Under the pieces are notes generated by a model that saw nothing but the letters and a program-made list of their open reading frames with translations, ran no database searches and was not told where the DNA came from. A stretch of 22,993 nucleotides of DNA from contig URFJ01000015.1 of the NCBI GenBank assembly GCA_900547135.1, positions 1 through 22,993 on the forward strand, read 5' to 3'. Below, piece after piece: positions 15,035-22,993 of the stretch. Position 1 is the first letter of the stretch. Each line of letters begins with the position of its first letter. Origin of the DNA: an uncultured Eubacteriales bacterium (GTDB taxonomy: Bacteria > Bacillota > Clostridia > Christensenellales > CAG-138). Both the position numbers and the translations under genes were made by a program.

Positions 15035-16788
15035 AGCATTCACTGTTATATAGAACCCTTATAATAATTCTGCTTACCATCATAATGAGCGCTGCCCTTA
15101 CGACGGTTTTGTTCAGCATATACGGAAAGGGCGTATTTGCCGATCAAAAGGCTGAGGAGCTTGTACCTCGGGCTGAATATTGCGCAGAACAAGCTTGGAT
15201 GTATCTTATGGGCGTTATGTCTAGACAGACATTCGAGGCCCTTATGTCCCCCGCGACAATGAACGATCTGTGGGACGCGCAGCTCTATATGTATAACGAC
15301 GAGGGTGAACTGTTTGCATATCTTGACACTGAATCCTCCACTGAATTAAGTGCATATGTTGAACCACATTTGGAGAGCGTACTGAACGGGGAGCATGTTA
15401 TGACCCCCGCGGAACTAAGAGAATACTGCATAATTGTAGGCACCCCTATAAAATCGTACGGAAATACGCCGATTATAGGAGACGGGATGATTCAGGGTGC
15501 GGTATTTCTTGTAAAGCCGATAAGCGAAATAAGCGCGGCTGTAAACGCCTTGACTACGGCGCTGGTTGTAAGTATGCTTGCCGTTGCAGCTTTGATGATT
15601 ATTCCCGCATACTTTGCCTCCAGAAGCATAACAGGACCTGTAAACAGAATGACCGACGTTGCCCAAGCAATAGCACTGGGTGACTTTAAGATAAACGCTC
15701 CGGATAAGGGAAAGGGTGAGCTTGCGAGGCTTGGGAGCGCACTGAACCATATGTCCGACGAGCTTGAAAGGACAATTAAAGACCTTACGCTTGAAAGAAA
15801 CCGATTACGCGCCATTATGAATGGCCTTGGCGAGGGCGTAATGGCAATAAATGCAGAAGGAAGGCTCACCCATTGCAACGAGGCGGCAATTAGGTTAATG
15901 GGAAGCGGAGGAGGAAGAATTCGTGCTGAATCTGATATATATAGGTCAATAATGAAATTTATGACCGACGTATCTTTCAACACGGATGCAAAAAACGAGC
16001 ATATAAAGGTTGGGGAACGGTTGCTGCAAATAACCATTACGCCTCTGCCAAGTGGTGAGGATCACGTTGCTGGCGCAGTTGCGCTAATGAGGGACGTAAC
16101 GGAGTTGGAACGGCTTGAGCAGACGCGTAGGGATTATGTGGCGAATGTGTCTCATGAACTTCGCACTCCGATAAGCGCAATTCGGAGTTTAGCCGACGCC
16201 CTGAATGACGGCCTTATAAAGAATGATTTTGATCGGTCGCGCTATTATGGCTATATACTTAAGGAATCAATGCGGCTTTCAAGGCTTATAGACGATCTTC
16301 TTGAACTTTCGCGGCTCCAGTCCGGCGGGGTTGCATTCGAAAAATATAGCTTTGATATTAACGGGCTTTTAAGGAACGCGGCTGACTGTTATACTGAAAT
16401 CTCCAGCGAATACGGCTTCAGGCTACGCCTTAGCATTGATAACGCTCCAGTAACGGTTTGCTCAAACCCGGATAGGATTGAACAGGTTATTGTCATACTC
16501 CTTGATAATGCTGTTAAGCATTCTGTTGGGGTGCGGGAAATCCTGCTTGGCGCCAATGTGATCGACGATAGAATAATCATATTTGTTGAAAACCCAGGTT
16601 ACATAGATGAAGCTGACCTTGAGCATTTATTTGAACGGTTTTATAAGGCGGACAAGGCTCACAGCGGCAATGGTACAGGCCTTGGCTTAGCTATAGCTAA
16701 GGAAACAATCTCCCTTTTGGGAGGAAATATACAGGCTTTTTGTAAAGATGGAAGGGTAAGGTTTGAAGTTGAAGTGCGTCGGGGGTAA
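15031..16788 (+). CDS. PhoR/WalK-like sensor histidine kinase
   Basis: This 585-aa kinase starts at ATG 15031 in an ATGA overlap with the response regulator, indicating translational coupling. Order of parts: TM helix 1 (about 5-28), extracytoplasmic sensor (30-170), TM helix 2 (173-197), HAMP (198-250), a PAS-like domain (about 251-360), HisKA with the phospho-acceptor His375 in VANVSHELRTPISAI, then HATPase_c. The last has an N box with Asn493 (LLDNAVKHS), and GTGLGLAIAKETI from about 548. The segment ELERLEQTRRDYVANVSHELR is typical of the PhoR/WalK group. The external domain is not a family I can name, so the signal is unknown. Confidence 0.92.
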   Translation: MKHSLLYRTLIIILLTIIMSAALTTVLFSIYGKGVFADQKAEELVPRAEYCAEQAWMYLMGVMSRQTFEALMSPATMNDLWDAQLYMYNDEGELFAYLDTESSTELSAYVEPHLESVLNGEHVMTPAELREYCIIVGTPIKSYGNTPIIGDGMIQGAVFLVKPISEISAAVNALTTALVVSMLAVAALMIIPAYFASRSITGPVNRMTDVAQAIALGDFKINAPDKGKGELARLGSALNHMSDELERTIKDLTLERNRLRAIMNGLGEGVMAINAEGRLTHCNEAAIRLMGSGGGRIRAESDIYRSIMKFMTDVSFNTDAKNEHIKVGERLLQITITPLPSGEDHVAGAVALMRDVTELERLEQTRRDYVANVSHELRTPISAIRSLADALNDGLIKNDFDRSRYYGYILKESMRLSRLIDDLLELSRLQSGGVAFEKYSFDINGLLRNAADCYTEISSEYGFRLRLSIDNAPVTVCSNPDRIEQVIVILLDNAVKHSVGVREILLGANVIDDRIIIFVENPGYIDEADLEHLFERFYKADKAHSGNGTGLGLAIAKETISLLGGNIQAFCKDGRVRFEVEVRRG

Positions 16789-16840
16789 TCGATAAAAAAT
16801 ATGTTAAACTAATTGATTACATTATTTTTATTTGTTTTAG
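16785..16840 (+). terminator. Probable terminator after the histidine kinase
   Basis: GTAATCGAT (16785-16793, overlapping the stop codon) pairs with ATTGATTAC (16812-16820) with one G-T pair, followed by a T-rich tract to about 16838. The loop is long (18 nt). Confidence 0.45.
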
Positions 16841-16860
16841 GTTAATAGTGGCATGTGGCG

Positions 16861-16889
16861 TTGATAAAATTTTAAAATTATTTTATAAT
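16861..16889 (+). promoter_or_regulatory. Promoter of the def-fmt-rsmB-rlmN-stp-prkC operon
   Basis: -35 TTGATA (16861-16866), an exact 17-bp AT-rich spacer and -10 TATAAT (16884-16889), 29 bp before ATG 16919. No other promoter or terminator is evident within the six-gene run. Confidence 0.85.
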
Positions 16890-16918
16890 ATTTGTAAAGA
16901 CATCTGGAGGACAACCTT

Positions 16919-17407
16919 ATGGCACTAAGATATATTTTTAAAAATGGCGCCCCATGCCTAAGAAAGGTATGTAAGCCTGTTATAAATTTCGATAGACGAC
17001 TCCATACGCTTCTTGACGACATGGCTGAAACCATGTACCATGCCGAGGGCGCGGGGCTTGCCGCATCACAGGTCGGCGTACTCAAGCGGGTAGTAGTAAT
17101 AGACTGTGGTTCAGGTTTGGTAGAGTTGGTCAATCCAACCATTGTTTCATTTTCAGGTGAACAAAGTGGGTATGAAGGATGCCTTTCATTCCCAGATGAC
17201 AGGGGGTATGTTGTACGTCCAAATAAAGTAGTTGTGCGGGGATTTAACCGTAATGGCAGCGCAGTCGAATATGAAGGAGAAGGGTTATTTGCGCGGGCTG
17301 TATTCCATGAAATAGATCATCTTAATGGAAAACTTTTTATAGATATTGCTACAGAACCCCCGGAAGGTTACGATGATGAAGACATCAAAAGCGAAATTAT
17401 ATCTTAG
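16919..17407 (+). CDS. def: Peptide deformylase
   Basis: This 162-aa metalloenzyme removes the formyl group from the N-terminal formyl-methionine of new proteins at the ribosome. All three family motifs are present: GAGLAASQVGV (Gln51), EGCLSF (metal-ligand Cys88) and HEIDHLNG (His130, catalytic Glu131, His134). A GGAGG site (16906-16910) precedes ATG 16919. It is the first gene of the operon and is followed 15 bp later by fmt, whose product adds the group this enzyme removes. In many Firmicutes priA and coaBC precede def; here a two-component system does instead. Confidence 0.96.
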   Translation: MALRYIFKNGAPCLRKVCKPVINFDRRLHTLLDDMAETMYHAEGAGLAASQVGVLKRVVVIDCGSGLVELVNPTIVSFSGEQSGYEGCLSFPDDRGYVVRPNKVVVRGFNRNGSAVEYEGEGLFARAVFHEIDHLNGKLFIDIATEPPEGYDDEDIKSEIIS

Positions 17408-17422
17408 GAAAGGGCGGCACTT

Positions 17423-18352
17423 ATGAGAATAGCTTTTTTAGGCACCCCTGAGTTTGCGTTGCCTTGCCTAAGGATGCTCGTAGAAAACGGCCATGATATA
17501 ATCGTGATTACACAGCCGGACAAGCCTAAAGGCCGGAAACGGATTATGTGTGCGCCTCCGGTAAAAGCTGAGGCATTAAAGCTTGGACTGCCGGTTCTCC
17601 AATTTGATCGTATAAAGAACAAGGATAGCGTAGCTGAATTGCGAAGGTTTGGGCCTGATGTTATCGTCACAGCTGCATTTGGACAAATATTATCCGGCGA
17701 AATCCTCCGAATTCCAAAGTATGGCTGTATTAATGTACATGCAAGCCTTTTGCCCAAATATCGTGGGGCAACTCCCATACAAAGCGCAATAATAGCAGGT
17801 GAAAAGAAAACCGGTATAACGACTATGCTAACCGATATTGGACTTGATACCGGAGATATACTGCTGATGAGCGAACTTGATATATATCCCGACGAAACGG
17901 CAGGAGAACTGAGCGTAAGGCTAGCGGAGCTTGGCGCCACAGTATTGAGGGAAACCCTTGAAAGGCTTCAGTTTGGTGAACTCATTGCGATTCCGCAGGA
18001 CAGCTTAAAGGCCACAAAATGCGGCCGTATTGAAAAAGCAAACGCCATGATAGATTTTACCAAATCGTCTGTTGAGATACATAACCTGGTCAGAGGTATG
18101 AACCCTGATCCGTGTGCGTATGCAATGATAAACGGCGAACCGCTCAACATATGGAGGACAAAATTGTGTGAAGCAGGGAACCCATCCGCCCGTGCCGGAG
18201 AATGCGTTATTGCGGATCCTAGAAGGGGGCTGTTTCTCGCTACGGCCGACGGCCTTATAGAAGTAACGGAGCTTCAGTTCAGGGGCGCGAAGCGCATGGA
18301 TGCAAAGGCCGCTTTAAATGGTAGGAACTTAAGGGGTTGCGTTTTAACATGA
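17423..18352 (+). CDS. fmt: Methionyl-tRNA formyltransferase
   Basis: This 309-aa enzyme transfers a formyl group from 10-formyl-tetrahydrofolate to initiator Met-tRNA. The N-terminal Rossmann-type domain has the opening FLGTPEFALPCL. The catalytic Asn104, His106 and Asp142 sit in NVHASLLPKYRGATPIQ and DIGLDTGDIL, matching the N-H-D set of the E. coli enzyme. The C-terminal tRNA-binding domain starts near residue 205. Length is normal for the family. Its stop overlaps the start of rsmB (ATGA, 18349-18352). Confidence 0.96.
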   Translation: MRIAFLGTPEFALPCLRMLVENGHDIIVITQPDKPKGRKRIMCAPPVKAEALKLGLPVLQFDRIKNKDSVAELRRFGPDVIVTAAFGQILSGEILRIPKYGCINVHASLLPKYRGATPIQSAIIAGEKKTGITTMLTDIGLDTGDILLMSELDIYPDETAGELSVRLAELGATVLRETLERLQFGELIAIPQDSLKATKCGRIEKANAMIDFTKSSVEIHNLVRGMNPDPCAYAMINGEPLNIWRTKLCEAGNPSARAGECVIADPRRGLFLATADGLIEVTELQFRGAKRMDAKAALNGRNLRGCVLT

Positions 18353-19656
18353 GCTTAAGACGCGTTGCCCTTGAAGTGCTTGACAGCATAGTTAGAGGAG
18401 GAAAGTATTCAAACCTTGCCTTAAAGGACGCGATTTCTGAAAAGCCGTCTTCTGAGGCCGCTTGGGTTAGCGCATTGGTTTATGAAACGCTTGACAGGCT
18501 GATGTATATTGATTATATAATTGATTATTGTTCCAAGGGGAAACTCAATAATGTTATCAAGGGAATACTACGTCTGGGCGTATGCCAGGCGCTTTTTATG
18601 TCGGCGCCTTACAGGGTAGCATGTGATGAGAGCGTCAAGCTTGCAAAGGAAGTAGGAAAGGGTGCGTTATCAGGATATGTAAACGGTGTTATGAGAGCGG
18701 TGTGCCGTTTGGACTTAAAAACCGTCCCAATGCCTAAAGATGATAGGGAAAGGCTAGCCGTTAAATACAGTTATCCAAGGTGGATTGTTAATGAATATGT
18801 TAGACGGTATGGCTTGAGATTTACCGAAAATATGCTTGAAAAGCCTGACACGTTTTTTACTGTTCGCGCACACCCACCATATACCTCTGAAATGCTGGGG
18901 GCCGAGCTTAAGAGCAGGGGATTAGGATACACCCAGGGAAGGCTGGTAAAAGACGCGTACAAGCTTACTTCCGGTTTTAATCCCGTTTCCGACAGCCTGT
19001 ACAATGATGGATATATAAGTATACAGAGTGAAAGCGCAATGCTGGTATGTCAGGTATGCGGAGCCATGCCTGACATGAAAGTACTGGACGCATGTGCCGC
19101 ACCAGGAGGGAAAACAGCGTATTTATCAGCGTTGATGTCTAATACGGGTTCAATACTTGCCTGGGAAGTCCATCAACACCGCAAGGAGCTTTTGGACCGT
19201 ACACTTGAAAGGTTACATATAAAGAACGCAGTAACGGCATTGCATGACGCAAGGTTTTATAATGAAGAGCTTAATGAAAAAATGGATATTGTGCTGGTAG
19301 ACGCTCCTTGTTCTGGATTGGGGGTACGTGGAAAACCGGATGCAAGGTATAGAAAAACGGATGAGGCTATTACCGGCCTATCCGAAATACAGTTTGATAT
19401 TTTATCGACATGCTCAAAATACGTAAAAAAAGGCGGAGTATTGGTCTATGCCACATGTACCATTTCAGAACGCGAAAATGAAGATATTATGAAGCGCTTT
19501 TTGGAAGAGAACAATGGGTTTCATCCAGCCGATATGAAACCATATGTTCCAATGGAGCTTTGGCACCGCATTAAGGACGGGGCGCTTCAGCTCTTCCCGC
19601 ATTTGGATGGAACCGAGGGCTTTTTCATCGCTAAGATGCGACGCAAGGCCGATTGA
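18349..19656 (+). CDS. rsmB: 16S rRNA m5C967 methyltransferase
   Basis: ATG 18349 is preferred to TTG 18337 because it forms the usual ATGA overlap with fmt; this gives 435 aa. The first 140 residues are a NusB-like RNA-binding domain. The SAM-dependent methyltransferase core follows, with the SAM loop LDACAAPGGKTAYLSAL and two cysteines: Cys321 in DAPCSGLGVRGKPDARY and Cys370 in YATCTIS. In the family the second is the nucleophile that attacks C6 of the target cytosine and the first helps release the product. It modifies 16S rRNA in the small subunit. Confidence 0.94.
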   Translation: MSLRRVALEVLDSIVRGGKYSNLALKDAISEKPSSEAAWVSALVYETLDRLMYIDYIIDYCSKGKLNNVIKGILRLGVCQALFMSAPYRVACDESVKLAKEVGKGALSGYVNGVMRAVCRLDLKTVPMPKDDRERLAVKYSYPRWIVNEYVRRYGLRFTENMLEKPDTFFTVRAHPPYTSEMLGAELKSRGLGYTQGRLVKDAYKLTSGFNPVSDSLYNDGYISIQSESAMLVCQVCGAMPDMKVLDACAAPGGKTAYLSALMSNTGSILAWEVHQHRKELLDRTLERLHIKNAVTALHDARFYNEELNEKMDIVLVDAPCSGLGVRGKPDARYRKTDEAITGLSEIQFDILSTCSKYVKKGGVLVYATCTISERENEDIMKRFLEENNGFHPADMKPYVPMELWHRIKDGALQLFPHLDGTEGFFIAKMRRKAD

Positions 19657-19679
19657 TAGTTAAAAAGGAGTTGCCAGAT

Positions 19680-20735
19680 ATGCTTGAGCTTAATTCAATG
19701 ATGATTGACGACCTATCAAAATTGATGGATGAATATCAGCAGCCACAGTACAGGGCAAAGCAGCTCTTTAAGTGGCTTAATTCGGGCTGCAAACCTTCTG
19801 AAATGACAAACTTGCCAAAAGGTCTGCGTTGCGAACTTGAAAAATATCCGTATGGTATTGCATTCATATATGAAAAACGGGTCTCCAACAGGGATTCAAC
19901 GGTGAAATACCTGTTTGAATTGGGCGATGGGAATATGGTAGAAGGCGTGCTCATGCATTATAATCATGGCGACACGCTGTGTCTGTCTACCCAGGTTGGA
20001 TGCAGGATGAACTGTTCGTTCTGCGCATCCGCCTTGGATGGAATGATAAGAAATATAACTTCAGGTGAAATGCTTTCAATGCTCAACTGCGTTGAGCATG
20101 ATGAACCCAAAGATCTAAACAGGTCAAGGCGCGTAACCAATATCGTATTTATGGGAAGCGGGGAACCTCTTGATAACTACGATAATGTAGCGAGATTTAT
20201 TGAACTCATAACATGCAAAGAGGGCATAAATATTTCTCCCAGGAATATATCTCTTTCAACATGCGGGCTAATTGAAAATATATACCGCCTAATGGACGAG
20301 GCCCCGCACATTACGCTAAGCATATCGCTGCATGCGCCTAACGATGAAATAAGATGCGGATTAATGCCTGTAGCGAAGCGTTATAAAATGGATTCGCTGT
20401 TAAACGCAGCCAGTGATTATGCGAATAATACGGGAAGGCGCGTAATATTTGAATATGCCTTGATAAAAGGCGTAAATAACGGTATAGTACATGCAGATGA
20501 ACTGTCGCGCAGGCTTGGCAGGATAAACTGTCATGTTAACCTTATACCTTTAAACTTCGTTAAGGAGCGAGGGCTTTGTGGAGTGTCAAGGAAATCGGCG
20601 ATCGAGTTTGCTGGCATGCTTGCCTGCCGGCATATATCCGCAACCGTTAGACGCGAAATGGGCGCTGATATAGATGGCGCCTGCGGTCAGCTTAGAAGAA
20701 GGGTTTTGGGCGAAATAAACCGCAAACCGGAATAA
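19680..20735 (+). CDS. rlmN: Dual-specificity 23S rRNA/tRNA adenine-C2 methyltransferase (radical SAM)
   Basis: ATG 19680 is chosen for the AAGGAG site at 19665-19670; it gives 351 aa and a 23-bp gap after rsmB. RlmN methylates A2503 of 23S rRNA and A37 of some tRNAs at C2 by a radical mechanism. The cluster-binding C-x3-C-x2-C motif is Cys108, Cys112, Cys115 (CRMNCSFC). The methyl-carrying cysteine is Cys335 in DGACGQLRRR. FMGSGEPLDNYDNV and STCGL are family blocks. The N-terminal helical domain (QYRAKQLFKWL) recognises RNA. In this operon position rlmN follows rsmB in most Firmicutes. Confidence 0.96.
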   Translation: MLELNSMMIDDLSKLMDEYQQPQYRAKQLFKWLNSGCKPSEMTNLPKGLRCELEKYPYGIAFIYEKRVSNRDSTVKYLFELGDGNMVEGVLMHYNHGDTLCLSTQVGCRMNCSFCASALDGMIRNITSGEMLSMLNCVEHDEPKDLNRSRRVTNIVFMGSGEPLDNYDNVARFIELITCKEGINISPRNISLSTCGLIENIYRLMDEAPHITLSISLHAPNDEIRCGLMPVAKRYKMDSLLNAASDYANNTGRRVIFEYALIKGVNNGIVHADELSRRLGRINCHVNLIPLNFVKERGLCGVSRKSAIEFAGMLACRHISATVRREMGADIDGACGQLRRRVLGEINRKPE

Positions 20736-20772
20736 AAACGGATTGTTGTAGCGCGGTTTATGGGGGTATAAA

Positions 20773-21504
20773 ATGCAGTATGCAGTTTTGACGGAAATAG
20801 GATTGAGAAACCGAAACGAGGACAGTGCGTATATTCCAATGAGGACCTGCGGAGTGCCTGTTGTCGTTGTTGCCGACGGTATGGGCGGCCATAGGGCTGG
20901 ATGCGTTGCTAGCGAACTCGCGGTTCACAGCATTGTAGAGTATATTGAGGGGGCGCCATCAGGAACCAACGATGAAAGATTGATAAAAGAGGCCGTAAAA
21001 TCGGCCAATAAAGCTGTACATACCCTAGCAATCAATTCATCGGAATATAATGGTATGGGTACCACCATTGTAGCGGCCTTGCTGTATCCTGATAGGTTTA
21101 TAGCCGCGAATGTTGGCGACAGCCGCATATATCATTATGATGGAGATAAGCTGGTGTTGGTAAGCCACGACCATTCCCTTGTCGCCGAACTCGTCGGGAT
21201 CGGGGTAATAACGATGGAACAGGCTAGAACTCATCCATATCGCAACATGATAACCCGCGCTTTAGGTACTGATGAAAATGCGCGTGTTGATGTTTTTAGC
21301 TGTATATGGAACAGCGGCGATACATTGCTGCTGTGTTCAGATGGTCTGCATGGTTATGTTCCCGATGATCAGATGGCGGATATAATGGGTTTGGAAAATG
21401 ATCTTGCCAAAATAGGCGATAGGTTAGTTAGAACAGCGCTTGAGAATGGCTCGTCGGACAATATAACGGTAGTGTTAGCCAGGAATTCGGAGGCTGATCA
21501 ATGA
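20773..21504 (+). CDS. stp: PP2C-type Ser/Thr protein phosphatase
   Basis: This 243-aa PPM-family phosphatase has the conserved blocks: an N-terminal RNRNED, metal-binding VVADGMGGHRAG, GMGTTIVAALL, NVGDSRIYHY, CSDGLHGY and the C-terminal SDNITVVL. It removes phosphate from proteins phosphorylated by the adjacent PASTA kinase, in the cytoplasm. A G-rich GGGGG (20761-20766 region) precedes ATG 20773. The kinase start lies 2 bp after its stop, so the opposing enzymes are made together. In B. subtilis the equivalent gene is called prpC. Confidence 0.95.
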   Translation: MQYAVLTEIGLRNRNEDSAYIPMRTCGVPVVVVADGMGGHRAGCVASELAVHSIVEYIEGAPSGTNDERLIKEAVKSANKAVHTLAINSSEYNGMGTTIVAALLYPDRFIAANVGDSRIYHYDGDKLVLVSHDHSLVAELVGIGVITMEQARTHPYRNMITRALGTDENARVDVFSCIWNSGDTLLLCSDGLHGYVPDDQMADIMGLENDLAKIGDRLVRTALENGSSDNITVVLARNSEADQ

Positions 21505-21505
21505 T

Positions 21506-22993
21506 ATGATTGGAAAAATACTGGCAAATAAATATTATATTGACAGCGTGGTCGGCAGCGGCGGTATGGCGACTGTATATAAGGCGCACATTTTATCCAA
21601 TAATAAAGTCGTGGCCATAAAGGTGCTAAAGGACGAACATAAGAGCAATCCAGACTTTGTAAGACGCTTTGAGCGTGAGGCCCGTACTGTATTATCTTTG
21701 TCGCACGAAAACATCGTACGCTCGTATGACGTTGGTAGCGAGGACGGCATTTATTATATCGTTTTGGAATACGTTGTTGGGAAAACACTGAAGGAAATCA
21801 TGGAGGACAGCGGACCGCTTTCTCCCAGAGTTACGGTTAACCTAATGTGCCAAGTGCTTGACGCCTTGTCACACGCACATGGAAGGGGAATAATACACAG
21901 GGACGTAAAGCCCCACAATGTAATTGTTACCGTAAACGGAAAGGTTAAACTAACCGACTTTGGAATCGCTCGCGAGGTAAACGCTTCGACAAAGACATTT
22001 GCCGGCTCTAACGTATTGGGATCGGTACACTACATATCACCCGAACAGGCCAGAGGAGATGACGTAGGTCCTTCAAGCGACATTTACTCAGCGGGTATAA
22101 TGATGTATGAAATGCTTACGGGACGCCTTCCGTTTGACGGAGAAAACACAGTATCCATAGCTTTAAAGCATCTACATGAGGAAATTATCCCCCCCATAGA
22201 AATTAATCCGAACATGCCACACGCATTAAGCGATGTGGCTATGAAGGCAACCGTAAAGCAACTTGACTCAAGATATTGTGACGCACTGGTTATGCGAAAG
22301 GATCTTGTACGCTCATTAAGGGAACCCAACGGAAGATTCGCCAGGCAAAGGTTTGAAAAAGCAAAGGGAGCAAGGCGAAACACGTTATGGATAATCCCCG
22401 TTTTTTCAATAGTATTCACAGGGTTAATCGTTGCTATGTTCTTTGTCGGAAGATCAATAGCCAACCCCAATATATCGTATAATGAGTTTATACCGCGGTT
22501 AACGAATAAGACCATTGATGAGGCAAAGGAACTGGCGGAGCAACGCGGCTTTTCACTGGTTGTGCTTGATTGGGTTGTAAGCGGAGAATATGCTGAGGGT
22601 GTAATTATGTCCCAATCGCCTGCCGCTGGCACTTCGTCAAGCGCAGGAACAAAGATTAACGTCACTGTTAGCAGCGGGAGGGATGTAATAGTAGTCCCTG
22701 ATCTAACTGGCCTAACACAAATGGAGGCATTAAACAAACTTGACGCTGAAAGTCTAAAGATTGGTGAAATAAATTATGGAGTTAGCGAGATGCCAGAGGG
22801 TGTTATTTTTAGACAGGATCCAGTATTCGGTACCGAGCTCATGAAAGGTGATACTGTAGACATATTTATAAGCGGGCGCCCGTCAATTAACACAGCGGTT
22901 TTAGGCGTTGTGGGAGACAATCTATCAAACGCTATTGAAAAGCTACAGGAGAAGGGCTTTAAAAGAATCTTAGTACGTACTGTAATTGAGGAT
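21506..22993 (+). CDS. prkC: PASTA-domain Ser/Thr protein kinase (3' end outside window)
   Basis: The frame is open to the end of the window (496 codons). ATG 21506 lies just after the stp stop, with GGAGG at 21489-21493. The kinase domain has a Gly-rich loop GSGGMATVYKA, Lys39 (VAIKVL), the catalytic loop HRDVKPHN with Asp133, Asp151 of DFG, SPE with Glu180, and an activation loop with Ser161, Thr162 and Thr164. A juxtamembrane basic region leads to one TM helix at about 292-315. Outside lie PASTA repeats at about 322-393 and 394-460, and the start of a third. Such kinases sense muropeptides or lipid II and control growth and spore exit. rsgA and rpe commonly follow in Firmicutes and may lie just beyond. 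Confidence 0.95.
   Translation, partial: MIGKILANKYYIDSVVGSGGMATVYKAHILSNNKVVAIKVLKDEHKSNPDFVRRFEREARTVLSLSHENIVRSYDVGSEDGIYYIVLEYVVGKTLKEIMEDSGPLSPRVTVNLMCQVLDALSHAHGRGIIHRDVKPHNVIVTVNGKVKLTDFGIAREVNASTKTFAGSNVLGSVHYISPEQARGDDVGPSSDIYSAGIMMYEMLTGRLPFDGENTVSIALKHLHEEIIPPIEINPNMPHALSDVAMKATVKQLDSRYCDALVMRKDLVRSLREPNGRFARQRFEKAKGARRNTLWIIPVFSIVFTGLIVAMFFVGRSIANPNISYNEFIPRLTNKTIDEAKELAEQRGFSLVVLDWVVSGEYAEGVIMSQSPAAGTSSSAGTKINVTVSSGRDVIVVPDLTGLTQMEALNKLDAESLKIGEINYGVSEMPEGVIFRQDPVFGTELMKGDTVDIFISGRPSINTAVLGVVGDNLSNAIEKLQEKGFKRILVRTVIED

Noticed and set aside
18337..18348. TTG start for rsmB
   Set aside because: ATG 18349 gives the standard 4-bp overlap with fmt and the normal family N-terminus.

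Overview
This window looks like a chromosomal segment of a low-to-moderate GC Firmicute, most likely class Clostridia. The main reason is the housekeeping block at the right end: def, fmt, rsmB, rlmN, a PP2C phosphatase and a PASTA-domain Ser/Thr kinase, in the order typical of Firmicutes. TTG starts, strong GGAGG ribosome-binding sites and consensus sigma-A-type promoters agree with this. No rRNA, tRNA, CRISPR array or intact mobile element is visible.

Region 1 (1-4678, + strand) is an accessory array of four Rhs-type polymorphic-toxin cassettes. Each has a displaced 3' piece of a large Rhs protein carrying a toxin tip, followed by a small gene placed as its immunity partner. Modules 1 and 2 are paralogous: the same toxin-tip family ending in PVPAY, with homologous two-TM immunity proteins. 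Module 3 has a complete Hint (autoprocessing) domain and a different tip. Module 4 is a truncated Hint remnant whose tip is split by a -1 frame change exactly at an A AAA AAG slippery heptamer. The 5' ends of modules 2 to 4 are cut at different places in the Rhs core/Hint region, as expected for silent donor cassettes. Hairpins sit at the module junctions; the first two are homologous, and every stem difference between them keeps base pairing.

Region 2 (4749-10153) holds a 1302-aa secreted modular protein on the minus strand. It has duplicated propeller-like repeats, a jelly-roll-like region, a BIG2 domain, a cohesin-like domain and a C-terminal dockerin. A 521-bp stretch inside it is exactly duplicated. 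It ends at a strong intrinsic terminator and is divergent from an unusually long ArsR-type regulator. Region 3 (10198-13242) has a nitrilase-superfamily amidase (-), a PTS EIIC-like membrane protein (+) and a proline-rich lipoprotein (+). About 1.1 kb follows with only decayed coding-like fragments, one recalling a serine recombinase.

Region 4 (14301-16788) is an OmpR-type response regulator and its PhoR/WalK-like histidine kinase, overlapping by 4 bp. Region 5 (16861 to the right end) is a tight operon driven by a near-consensus promoter. It combines formyl-methionine handling (def, fmt), rRNA modification (rsmB, rlmN) and the phosphatase/kinase pair, with the kinase running off the window. 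The most novel part is the toxin/immunity array with its covarying junction hairpins and possible frameshift switch.
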